A DNA stretch of 64,000 nt from Exobacillus caeni (GTDB taxonomy: Bacteria > Bacillota > Bacilli > Bacillales > Guptibacillaceae), in contig NZ_SWLG01000004.1 of NCBI RefSeq assembly GCF_005747095.1, positions 186,001 through 250,000 of the forward strand, in the 5' to 3' direction. Of the stretch, positions 33,605 to 41,411 are shown one piece after another. Below the pieces are notes generated by a model, which was not told where the DNA came from, ran no database searches, and saw only the letters and a list, made by a program, of their open reading frames with translations. Positions within the stretch are counted from its first letter, which is position 1. Each line of letters starts with the position of its first letter. Made by a program: the position numbers and the translations under genes.

Positions 33605-34459
33605 GTGAACTATAAAGTCGAAGCTTATACAAGGAAGGGTTCAAACGAATTTAACGAAGATGCCCTTGTACGTAACGAATCTGCCAGAATTTTTGGTGTG
33701 ATCGATGGGGTGAGTTCGATCGATAAGTATAGAAACAGAAGGGGAGAGACCGGGGGATATATTGCATCGCGGTTACTTAAGCAAAGCCTGGAGAACATAA
33801 AGCAGTGTGAAGATTTAGAAAAGGCTGTCGAGCGGGGAAACGAATTGATTCAACGGGAAATGGAAGATGCTCGGATCGATACAGGGCATAAAGAAAATAG
33901 ATGGGGAGCAGCGCTCGCACTTGTAAAACTAAACGAAGGAAAAATAGAATACGTCCAGTCAGGTGATTGTATGATCCTTGCTGTGTATAAAAACAACCAT
34001 GTTCGCCCGTTAACCGTTTCTCAGGTTGGCCATCTGGAAGAGCGATCGCTGAATCGCTGGAAAGAAGGAATCGGCAAAGGAATGAAAACAGCATCCGAGC
34101 TTTTAGATTATACGCGTGATGTGCTGAGAGAGAACCGCACAAAGAGTAACACTTTAGAAGGATACGGGGTTTTGAATGGGGAAGAAGAAGCCGTGTCATT
34201 CCTTGAATACGGTAAAATTAATGCTTATCAAATCAGGTACCTTATCATTCTGTCAGATGGATTATTCCTTCCTGCAAAAGAGAGAGAGCCTGCAGAAGAC
34301 TGGGAAAGAACTGTTTCGATTATTTCAGAAAAGGGACTGGAGAGGTATGCACGCTGGATCGAAGAAATGGAAGAAGCGGATCCTGAATGCACACGATATA
34401 TCCGTTTGAAAAAATCGGACGATAAAACGGGAATGGTGATCTCGCTTAACCAAAGATAG
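33605..34459 (+). CDS. PP2C-family serine/threonine phosphatase-like protein
   Basis: A 284-residue protein with the metal-binding pattern of PP2C phosphatases: NEFNEDALV near the N-terminus, FGVIDGVSSID (Asp-Gly), WGAALALVKL, YVQSGDCMIL, LIILSDGLF, and KKSDDKTGMVI at the end. All principal aspartates are present, so it is probably active and Mn/Mg dependent. The start is GTG with GGAGGGATT upstream. It lacks membrane helices and the usual kinase partner is not adjacent; the substrate is unknown. The following acetyltransferase gene is 19 bp away. Confidence 0.85.
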   Translation: MNYKVEAYTRKGSNEFNEDALVRNESARIFGVIDGVSSIDKYRNRRGETGGYIASRLLKQSLENIKQCEDLEKAVERGNELIQREMEDARIDTGHKENRWGAALALVKLNEGKIEYVQSGDCMILAVYKNNHVRPLTVSQVGHLEERSLNRWKEGIGKGMKTASELLDYTRDVLRENRTKSNTLEGYGVLNGEEEAVSFLEYGKINAYQIRYLIILSDGLFLPAKEREPAEDWERTVSIISEKGLERYARWIEEMEEADPECTRYIRLKKSDDKTGMVISLNQR

Positions 34460-34478
34460 AAAACGGGAGAAGGAAAAA

Positions 34479-34940
34479 ATGAATATAATAATTGAAAAAG
34501 CCCTGCGAAAAGATAAATCTGTCTTAAAGCAACTGATGGAATTTTATCTTTATGATTTCAGTGAGTTTATTAATATCGACGTGAACGAACACGGGTATTA
34601 TGGCTATACTTATATTGACCACTATTGGACAGATGAGAACCGCTGGCCTTTTTTTATAAAAGTCGACGGGAACTTCGCAGGATTTGTACTGGTTTTGCAG
34701 GATAAAGAAGAATATTATATCAGTGAGTTTTTTGTAATGAAAAGGTACCGCAGGAATGGGGTCGGAAAGCTTGCTGCATTTGAGGCTTTTAAACAGTTCA
34801 AAGGGAAATGGATCGTTACCCAGATACTTTCAAATAAGCCTGCACAGCATTTCTGGCGGTCTGCGATCAGTGAGTTTACAGGCGGAGACTTTGTAGAGAC
34901 GACGGATGAAAATGTCGTTAAACAGGTTTTTGTTTCTTGA
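34479..34940 (+). CDS. GNAT N-acetyltransferase
   Basis: A 153-residue acetyltransferase of the general GNAT type. EYYISEFFVMKRYRRNGVGKLAAFEAFKQF contains the acetyl-CoA pyrophosphate loop (RRNGVGK), and KWIVTQILSNKPAQHFWRS is the usual following segment. Encoded 19 bp after the PP2C-like gene and probably co-transcribed. Substrate unknown. Confidence 0.87.
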   Translation: MNIIIEKALRKDKSVLKQLMEFYLYDFSEFINIDVNEHGYYGYTYIDHYWTDENRWPFFIKVDGNFAGFVLVLQDKEEYYISEFFVMKRYRRNGVGKLAAFEAFKQFKGKWIVTQILSNKPAQHFWRSAISEFTGGDFVETTDENVVKQVFVS

Positions 34941-34990
34941 AAATAAGGGACATGGAACAGTCGCTAATTGGCCAAAAACTATAACCTAAA

Positions 34991-35027
34991 AAGGATGTCC
35001 TGAATCTCAGCAATTCAGGACATCCTT
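34991..35027 (+). terminator. Strong inverted repeat, probable terminator
   Basis: Perfect 15-bp stem AAGGATGTCCTGAAT / ATTCAGGACATCCTT with a 7-base loop. The downstream T-run is weak. Confidence 0.65.
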
Positions 35028-35113
35028 GTGTTTAAATTTCAGTCAGTTTAGAAGCATTTAAGATAGCCAATCATCTCTATCTTCGGCTAAACTCGCTATT
35101 CGAAAGATTTTCT

Positions 35114-35887
35114 TTACTTTACGGTAACCTGTTGTTCCTGATGTTCATGCGTTTCGCCTTTTTTCACATGGACGGTTACGGTATATTCACCAGATTCTTT
35201 AAAGGTTGTGGCAGCTTTATAAGTGCCTTCCTCAGTTTCTTTTGCTTCTACAAAATAATGCTTTTCCTGGCCTTCCTTCCACAGTTCAAAGCTAACTTCG
35301 GCCTGTGCATAGGGATGATCATTTTCTTTTAGGTGCGCCATCAGTTCTGTTTCTTTGCCGGATTGAATATTCTCGCTTGCCATGAAGTGAATGTTTATAC
35401 TGCTATGCGCATGGTGGTCACCTTCATCGTTTTTATCATCTGCGGCTGATTGGTCAGGATTCCCTACGGTTACCTCCTGTTTTGGCATTGTGTGCTGGTC
35501 ACGCGCGGTTGTATGCGGAACTATATAGTAAATGCCATCTTCTTCAAAGGTAGTAGTTACGGCATATACACCGTCTCCCTTATGATCCGCTTCGATTTTT
35601 TCGCTGCTGTCTTCATATCCTTTTTTCCAGATTTCAAACATAACTTCATCTGCATCTTCGACTTTTTCTTCTCCGTAAGTTACAGCAGCTTTAATCGTTA
35701 CTTCCTCGCCGGGTTTTATGTCTTCCGGTAAATCAACATTGACTTTTAATTGTTTCAGCTCAGTCTCTTCGCCATTCTTACCATCCCCATTTTGTGAGTC
35801 GTTATTGGTTGTGCCACAAGCTGCCAGTACGAGCATGCTAAAAATCAACAAACTTGCACCACTTATTTTTAACAGTTTAGTAAACAT
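35114..35887 (-). CDS. Lipoprotein with two YtkA-like domains
   Basis: A 257-residue lipoprotein: lipobox LAAC (about residue 24), then two similar beta-sandwich domains (about 45-140 and 165-257). Each carries the YtkA pattern (VMFEIWKKG...GDGVYAVTTTFEEDGIYYI; VSFELWKEG...EEGTYKAATTFKESGEYTV). A His-rich linker (DEGDHHAHSS) and a His-containing tail could bind copper. It is divergent from sco, fitting a role in cytochrome oxidase or copper handling, which is inference. A Gly/Asp-rich spacer follows the lipid anchor. Confidence 0.85.
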   Translation of the reverse strand: MFTKLLKISGASLLIFSMLVLAACGTTNNDSQNGDGKNGEETELKQLKVNVDLPEDIKPGEEVTIKAAVTYGEEKVEDADEVMFEIWKKGYEDSSEKIEADHKGDGVYAVTTTFEEDGIYYIVPHTTARDQHTMPKQEVTVGNPDQSAADDKNDEGDHHAHSSINIHFMASENIQSGKETELMAHLKENDHPYAQAEVSFELWKEGQEKHYFVEAKETEEGTYKAATTFKESGEYTVTVHVKKGETHEHQEQQVTVK

Positions 35888-36075
35888 TTTTGTTTCGTCC
35901 CCCCTAATAATTTTGTTAGTGGTATGCTAGATTTAACATATCAAACAAAGCACACTTAATCTTTTTAAAGATGTGAAGATTTGATTAAAGTTTTAAACGT
36001 TTTTTATTATTGACAAACCTGAATATTTCTAGTCTTATAGTGTATGGAGTTGAAAATTTTAGGAGGCTTTAAGGA

Positions 36076-36666
36076 ATGATTTCTGTTCGCAATAAAAAAA
36101 GTTTGCTGTTTATCAGCATGTTGCTTGTTGGAGCGCTTGTACTCTCAGCCTGTGGCAAGGATGTGCCGAATGATCTTGACTGGAAAGTACAAGATTTTGC
36201 TTATACCGATCAAAATGGCAAGGAACTTGGTTTATCAGATTTAAAAGGAAAAGTATGGATCGCTGATTTCATATTCACAAACTGTGATACCGTTTGTCCT
36301 CCAATGACAGCCAATATGGCTGAAATTCAGCAAAAGCTGGAAGAAAAGGGACTTGATTATGAAATTGTTTCTTTTAGTGTGGATCCTGAAAGAGATACAC
36401 CAGAAGCGCTCACAGAGTTTGCCGGGAAGTTTGATGCCGATCTTTCAAGCTGGCATTTCTTGACCGGGTATAAGCTTGATGAAATTGAAGAATTTGCAAA
36501 AAACAGTTTTAAAGCAGCGGTTTCCGCAGATCCAAATTCTGACCAGTTCTTGCACGGTACTTCCTTTTACCTTGTAAATAAAGAAGGAACGGTCGTGAAG
36601 AAATATAGTGGAGTTTCCAATGTGCCGACGGAAGAAATTGTGGAAGATGTAGCTGCTTTACAATAA
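36076..36666 (+). CDS. ypmQ: SCO1/SenC family copper chaperone
   Basis: A 196-residue membrane-anchored thioredoxin-fold protein that delivers copper to the CuA site of cytochrome c oxidase. It has a lipobox LSAC (C26), the metal/redox motif TNCDTVCPPMT (C70, C74) and the third ligand H160 in QFLHGTSF. All three copper ligands are present. AGGAGG precedes the ATG. It is divergent from the YtkA-like lipoprotein, and CtaG is encoded 6 kb upstream. Confidence 0.92.
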   Translation: MISVRNKKSLLFISMLLVGALVLSACGKDVPNDLDWKVQDFAYTDQNGKELGLSDLKGKVWIADFIFTNCDTVCPPMTANMAEIQQKLEEKGLDYEIVSFSVDPERDTPEALTEFAGKFDADLSSWHFLTGYKLDEIEEFAKNSFKAAVSADPNSDQFLHGTSFYLVNKEGTVVKKYSGVSNVPTEEIVEDVAALQ

Positions 36667-36673
36667 GCAAAGC

Positions 36674-36706
36674 AGGCCTGTTCTTAGGGAACGGGCCTTT
36701 TTTTGT
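36674..36706 (+). terminator. Terminator of the sco gene
   Basis: AGGCC.GTTC / GAAC.GGCCT stem with TTTTTTTG. Confidence 0.85.
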
Positions 36707-36786
36707 TTCCAGTATGTTATAAAATTTCAAAATGACTTTTAGCTTTGTGATAGGATTAAGATATTCATTAGCACAGGGGGAAGCCG

Positions 36787-37359
36787 ATGAAACAGAAAAT
36801 ACTGCTTCTTGTCTATCCGACGTTCAGTGAGTTCGAAGTAACAGTTGTGGCTTCTGTTTTAAAAGAGAAATATAGTATCGAAACAGTAGCATTGGGCAGA
36901 CAGCCTGTAAAAGGAGAATCAGGCATCACTGTTTTGCCTGATAGAGAGCTGTCAGAAATCAAAAGTGGTGAGTTTGGAGGAATCATCGTTCCCGGAGGAG
37001 ACCTTTACTATGTGAAAGATGCAGACCGATTGTTTTCGCTCATCAAGGAGTTTCACAGCCAGAAGAAGTTAGTTGCGTCAATTTGTGGTGGAGGTTATGT
37101 TCTTGCGAAAGCAGGCCTCCTTGAACATATCCCGTACACGGTGACATTTTCGAAAGAACAACGGCAATTTCTTGGCTGCTTTAACGAGAAAAATTTTACA
37201 TACAAACCAGTTGTTATCTCTGGAAATGTCATCACCGCCCAGGGACACGCCTACGTCCAATTCGGCCTTGCTGTTGGTGAAAAGCTAAATGCCCTGAAGG
37301 AAGGAACCGAAGAATTCTATCTTGGTCAAGGCAATAGAAGGATGGGAAATGGGATCTGA
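36787..37359 (+). CDS. DJ-1/PfpI family protein
   Basis: A 190-residue class I glutamine amidotransferase-like protein. The nucleophile elbow ASICGGGYVLAKAGLL has the conserved Cys (C100), and IIVPGGD marks the core strand. Such proteins act as glyoxalase-III/deglycase-like or stress proteins, or as cysteine hydrolases; the exact activity here is unknown. The stop codon lies inside a GGGATCTGACCCC repeat, so the last residues (RRMGNGI) are partly repeat-derived. Confidence 0.88.
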   Translation: MKQKILLLVYPTFSEFEVTVVASVLKEKYSIETVALGRQPVKGESGITVLPDRELSEIKSGEFGGIIVPGGDLYYVKDADRLFSLIKEFHSQKKLVASICGGGYVLAKAGLLEHIPYTVTFSKEQRQFLGCFNEKNFTYKPVVISGNVITAQGHAYVQFGLAVGEKLNALKEGTEEFYLGQGNRRMGNGI

Positions 37360-37390
37360 CCCCTCTAAAAGTGTGGATAACTTCTAGTGT
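37351..37390 (+). repeat. Palindrome-DnaA-box repeat, copy 4
   Basis: GGGATCTGACCCCTCT, then AAAAG, then TGTGGATAACTTCTA. The palindrome is degenerate, but the DnaA box and the ACTTCTA tail are as in copy 2. Its GACCCCTCT can also pair with AGAGGGGTC some 40 bp downstream. Confidence 0.75.
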
Positions 37391-37443
37391 AGCTGAGAGG
37401 TTCAGAGGGGTCTTAAGAGGAGAGGTTTGAAAGGGGGAGGGAG

Positions 37444-38265
37444 TTGGATTTTCTTACTGGAAAAGTGGTTGTGATCGCGTTGTTTATTTTGTTGATTCAT
37501 TGCATAGAAACTCTTGCCTATTCTACGAGGATTTCGGGTGCTCGTGTTGGTTTTATTGCTTCCGCTCTGTCCCTGTTCAATTTGATGGTGATCGTTTCCC
37601 GCATGGCCAATATGGTTCAACAGCCTTTTACCGGAAGTCTGCTTGATGTAGCGCCTCTGGATAATCGCCTGGATTTTGTAGAAAGCCAGTTTCGCGTCAT
37701 TATAGGAGCGGCTTCTGTAGGCACGATACTGGGAATCCTGCTTTTGCCGACATTTGTAGCTGTTTTTTCAAGGGCGATCCTTCATTTGCGCATGGAAAAA
37801 GGATCTGTCATAGGACTGTTTTGGAAAAGGTTAAAACTATCCTATATAAGAAGAATGATATTGCTGTTTAGGAGTGTATCGCCAGGCGATATAAGATCGA
37901 TCGATTTTCGTGATATTCCAAAATCGTTATTTTTTACAAATATGGTCGTTACTGCCGTCTATACAATAGGGGTCCTGTCAGCGCTTTATGCTGCACTCCT
38001 TGCACCAGACAGAGCGTCTACTGCAATCATGGCTTCCGGTCTGGTCAATGGGATCGCTACCATCCTGTTGGTTTTGTTCGTCGATCCAAAGATTTCCCTC
38101 ACAGCTGACGAAGTTGGGAAGACTCCCGGCTCCTATATGAGGCTCAGGAACATGACGGCAATGATGGTCCTTGCCCGCTTTTCTGGGACCCTCCTGGCTC
38201 AAATACTCTTTATCCCTGGTGCCTATTATGTCGCATGGCTGACAAAATATATTTTTCTTTTTTAA
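37444..38265 (+). CDS. amj: Lipid II flippase Amj
   Basis: A 273-residue polytopic membrane protein of the Amj (YdaH, DUF2837) family, which moves lipid-linked peptidoglycan precursor across the membrane as an alternative to MurJ. Recognised by the N-terminal segment IETLAYSTRISGARVGFIAS and LFNLMVIVSRMANMVQQPF, with about six to seven helices. Start is TTG behind AAAGGGGGAGGG. In B. subtilis amj is controlled by an envelope-stress ECF sigma; I see no clear ECF promoter here. Confidence 0.9.
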   Translation: MDFLTGKVVVIALFILLIHCIETLAYSTRISGARVGFIASALSLFNLMVIVSRMANMVQQPFTGSLLDVAPLDNRLDFVESQFRVIIGAASVGTILGILLLPTFVAVFSRAILHLRMEKGSVIGLFWKRLKLSYIRRMILLFRSVSPGDIRSIDFRDIPKSLFFTNMVVTAVYTIGVLSALYAALLAPDRASTAIMASGLVNGIATILLVLFVDPKISLTADEVGKTPGSYMRLRNMTAMMVLARFSGTLLAQILFIPGAYYVAWLTKYIFLF

Positions 38266-38418
38266 GTGTATAGCCCCATGTCGATGATGACGGGGAATGG
38301 ATGTGTCGAATGGTTGAAACAAAGGATTTGCAAGACGACAATTTTCATGGGATTTCCCGGGAAATCGTCCGAAAGAATTATTTTGTTACAACTTATGCGG
38401 TGAACCAGAGGGTTTAAA

Positions 38419-38447
38419 TTGACAATATAGTTCATCATTCCTATAAT
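38419..38447 (+). promoter_or_regulatory. Consensus sigma-A promoter
   Basis: TTGACA, 17-bp spacer, TATAAT: a perfect match to consensus in both hexamers. The next ORF start is 300 bp downstream, with a terminator between. Confidence 0.85.
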
Positions 38448-38453
38448 AACTTT

Positions 38454-38553
38454 TGGAAACCGAATCGACTCGTTCTGTTGGTTTTAAAAACAGCTAAACC
38501 GGCAAAAGTCTAAAGAGCGTTATTTTTTTCTTTAGGCAACGCCGGCTTTTTGA
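38454..38553 (+). ncRNA. Candidate small RNA or attenuator leader
   Basis: About 100 nt between a consensus promoter and a strong terminator (outer stem CCGGC / GCCGG, inner stem GTCTAAAGA / TCTTTAGGC, then CTTTTTG at 38499-38552). A smaller hairpin (CTGTT / AACAG) lies in the 5' half. No ATG-started ORF inside. It could be an independent sRNA or a premature-termination leader of the isocitrate dehydrogenase gene 200 bp further on. I do not recognise a known riboswitch class. Confidence 0.55.
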
Positions 38554-38748
38554 TGTGCAGAACTGTATTCGGTGCACACGTTTTCTCATACTGTCTTTTT
38601 AATAAATGCCTTCCTCCGGTTATTACTCTTTAAACAGGGAACATTTTTAATATATAGAGGAATCTTTGTCTTTTGGATGGAAAGCATTTTTACATTAAAA
38701 ACAGTTTCTAATATGCAATCTGCAACATGAAAAAAGGAGAGGGACCAT

Positions 38749-40194
38749 ATGGCAGAAAAAAGACCGATTACTGTTGCGACAGGTGATGGAATAGGCCCGG
38801 AAATTATGGAAGCAGTGCTTCATATTTTGGAGCAAGCAGGTGCAGAGATCGATCCGGAGTTTATCGACGTAGGAGAAAAAGTTTACTTATCAGGAAATTC
38901 TACAGGGATTCCAGATGAAGCGTGGGAGTCCTTGAGACGTACTAAAGTTCTTTTGAAAGCTCCGATCACAACTCCTCAAGGTGGCGGCTATAAAAGCCTT
39001 AACGTAACGATTCGTACGGCGATGGGCCTATATGCGAATGTTAGGCCATGTGTATCTTATCATCCTGTTATCGAGAACAGACACCCTGACATGGATCTGG
39101 TTATCGTTAGAGAAAATGAAGAAGATCTTTACGCTGGCATTGAACACCAACAGACTCCAGAAGTTGTCCAGAGCTTAAAGTTGATCTCAAGACCCGGTTC
39201 TGAGCGAATTATCCGTTATGCATTTGAATATGCTCGTAAAAACAACCGCAAAAAAGTAACATGCCTTGTAAAGGATAACATCATGAAACTAAGTGACGGT
39301 TTATTCCACACTGTCTTCAAGGAAATTGCCGCAGAGTATCCTGAAATCGAAAGCAATCACTTGATTGTAGATATCGGGATGGCAAGAATAGCGGATACGC
39401 CAGAACAGTTCGATGTACTTGTGATGCCTAATCTGTACGGAGATATCGCCTCTGATATCGCTGCGCAGATTGCAGGGAGTGTAGGACTTGCAGGCTCTGC
39501 CAATATCGGAGAGCAGATCGCGATGTTCGAAGCGATCCATGGAAGCGCACCGGACATTGCCGGCAAAAAAATTGCAAACCCGTCCGGTTTGCTTCACGGA
39601 GCGATCATGATGCTTGTTCATATCGGACAGCCAGAAATCGCTGAGGAAATTCACAACGCATGGTTAAGAACAATTGAAGACGGTGTTCTAACCGGTGACA
39701 TGGCAAAAGGGAAGGAATCAGTCGGAACGTTTGAATTCGCAAGAGCCGTTGTAGAGCGCCTTGGCAAGAAGCCTGAATCAAAGCTGCAGCCGGTAACATA
39801 CAGCAAAGCTGTGTCTGAAGAAAAGACTGAACCGACCAAAAGCTTAAATTACGATGTGGACCGTAAATTAGACGGTGTAGATGTGTTCTTATGTAACAAT
39901 GAGCTGTCTGCAAATGAAATAGGTGAAAAACTGGAAGAAATCGCAGGACCTGATTTGAAGCTCATCATGATGACGAACAGAGGGGTTAAAGTATATCCAA
40001 ACGGATTTTCAGAAACATTTCTTTCCGATCACTGGCGCTGCCGCTTCCAACCGGAAGAAGGGAAAGAAACAACCCATCAAATGATTCGCTCCCTTTTATC
40101 CAGAATAGAAGAAGCAGATCTAGATTGGATTAAAATTGAAAATCTTTATACATTCAATGGAAAACTTGGCTATTCGTTAGCTCAGGGACAATAA
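38749..40194 (+). CDS. Thermus-type isocitrate dehydrogenase, probably NAD-linked
   Basis: A 481-residue decarboxylating dehydrogenase converting isocitrate to 2-oxoglutarate and CO2. The N-terminal 340 residues form the isocitrate/isopropylmalate dehydrogenase fold: substrate motif GYKSLNVTIR (S83, N85, R89) and metal-binding aspartates in NLYGDIASDIAAQIAG. A C-terminal extension (about 345-481; DGVDVFLCNNELS...HWRCRFQPEEGKE) matches the extra domain of Thermus thermophilus isocitrate dehydrogenase, supporting isocitrate over isopropylmalate. The cofactor loop reads HGSAPDIAGKK (D269-I270), the NAD-type pair, where NADP enzymes have Lys-Tyr. A classic Bacillus icd of about 423 residues would be a separate gene elsewhere. 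Confidence 0.87.
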   Translation: MAEKRPITVATGDGIGPEIMEAVLHILEQAGAEIDPEFIDVGEKVYLSGNSTGIPDEAWESLRRTKVLLKAPITTPQGGGYKSLNVTIRTAMGLYANVRPCVSYHPVIENRHPDMDLVIVRENEEDLYAGIEHQQTPEVVQSLKLISRPGSERIIRYAFEYARKNNRKKVTCLVKDNIMKLSDGLFHTVFKEIAAEYPEIESNHLIVDIGMARIADTPEQFDVLVMPNLYGDIASDIAAQIAGSVGLAGSANIGEQIAMFEAIHGSAPDIAGKKIANPSGLLHGAIMMLVHIGQPEIAEEIHNAWLRTIEDGVLTGDMAKGKESVGTFEFARAVVERLGKKPESKLQPVTYSKAVSEEKTEPTKSLNYDVDRKLDGVDVFLCNNELSANEIGEKLEEIAGPDLKLIMMTNRGVKVYPNGFSETFLSDHWRCRFQPEEGKETTHQMIRSLLSRIEEADLDWIKIENLYTFNGKLGYSLAQGQ

Positions 40195-40206
40195 TAAAAA
40201 ATGGGT

Positions 40207-40330
40207 TGACTCATAAGTGTCTGGCTCTCTCCGTTTAGCACTTTATTCAGATAAGCATTGGTATAAAGTTTATCTGAATAAAGTGCTGGAGGTGCCTGGC
40301 ACTTTGCTTTTGAGTCGGCCTTTTTTTGTG
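40207..40330. repeat. TGACTCA-flanked hairpin repeat, copy 2, with terminator
   Basis: Bounded by TTGACTCATAAGTGTCTGG and TTTGAGTCGGCC, with long inner inverted arms (CTTTATTCAGATAA / TTATCTGAATAAAG). A T-run (TTTTTTTG) follows, so it is a strong terminator for the isocitrate dehydrogenase gene 7 bp upstream. Confidence 0.8.
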
Positions 40331-40472
40331 CGCTTATCCCTGAATACGCTGCTTAAAGTTTCAAGGATTGTCGGGGTTCGTATTCGAGTTCACCGACAGG
40401 AAGAGATAAAAGCTGTCGAATCGTCAAAATAATATGATAAAATGAAAGCGACATCTTACTGGAGGAATCGCA

Positions 40473-41309
40473 ATGACAGTCAAGTACAATAACAACTCTC
40501 TTGTTGATACCTATTTGAAACGATTGCAATTGAACCGCGAAATTCCATCCTATCACTATCTTGAAGCACTCGTTAAGCATCATTTGCATTCAGTTCCTTA
40601 TGAAACGTTCAGCAAATTTTATTATTATCAAACCGCAAAAAATAACGCTTTTGTTCCTTCTTTTGAAACTTTTGTAAAAAACCTGGAGATAAACGGTTGG
40701 GGCGGAAATTGTTATACGTTAAATATAAATTTCAAACGGCTGCTTGAGGTATTGGGCTTTGATGTTCACCTGGTTCTCGTATCACCGGGGCATATAGGAC
40801 TTATGGTAGTCATTGAAAACAGGGCCTTTTATGTTGATGTCGGATATGGTTCGCCGATTATGAAGCCTATTTTTATACAGAACGGAGTCTCTCTTTCTAG
40901 ATGTGGGGAAGAGATTGTGATCAAGCCTGCAAGTGATAGGAACAGGTTTGTTATAGATAGAAAGTCTAACGGAAAAACGTTTGTCAGCAAAACGATTGTA
41001 TGGGAACCTGTGGAAGAAGCAGATTTTACAAACGATATTAACGAATCTCATCTCGATCAAGATGAAAACGATATGATGAGAAGAATTACAGCTGTTATTT
41101 TTAAAAATCGGAGCACCTATTATTTAAGGAACACAACATTAACAATCTTCGCTGCAAAAAGCCGGAGAATGATCGAGTTTAATGATGAACAACAGTGGAT
41201 CCAGATGATTGAAAGCACGTATGGCATTCAACCCCAGATTGTCCGGGAGGCAGCAGATTTTTTAAAGGAACGGAATATCACCTTACTATCCGAGAAAAAG
41301 AACGCGTGA
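40473..41309 (+). CDS. Arylamine N-acetyltransferase
   Basis: A 278-residue cysteine-dependent acetyltransferase (NAT) that acetylates arylamines and hydrazines from acetyl-CoA. The triad is visible: C80 in NGWGGNCYTLN, H107 in SPGHIGLMV, D122 in FYVDVGYGSP. The usual RGGxC motif is WGGNC here. GGAGGAATCGC precedes the ATG. Members of this family also occur in antibiotic biosynthesis, but no such cluster is nearby. Confidence 0.9.
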   Translation: MTVKYNNNSLVDTYLKRLQLNREIPSYHYLEALVKHHLHSVPYETFSKFYYYQTAKNNAFVPSFETFVKNLEINGWGGNCYTLNINFKRLLEVLGFDVHLVLVSPGHIGLMVVIENRAFYVDVGYGSPIMKPIFIQNGVSLSRCGEEIVIKPASDRNRFVIDRKSNGKTFVSKTIVWEPVEEADFTNDINESHLDQDENDMMRRITAVIFKNRSTYYLRNTTLTIFAAKSRRMIEFNDEQQWIQMIESTYGIQPQIVREAADFLKERNITLLSEKKNA

Positions 41310-41337
41310 ACCCTCAATCCAGGGTTCATTTTTTTAT
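41308..41337 (+). terminator. Terminator of the NAT gene
   Basis: GAACCCT / AGGGTTC stem and TTTTTTT. Confidence 0.85.
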
Positions 41338-41411
41338 GCTCTTACGGTTTAAAAGGAAGGCTTAGGGTAAGACTGATTACTATTAATAAACTAGCAAGCG
41401 GTGATTCAGCG

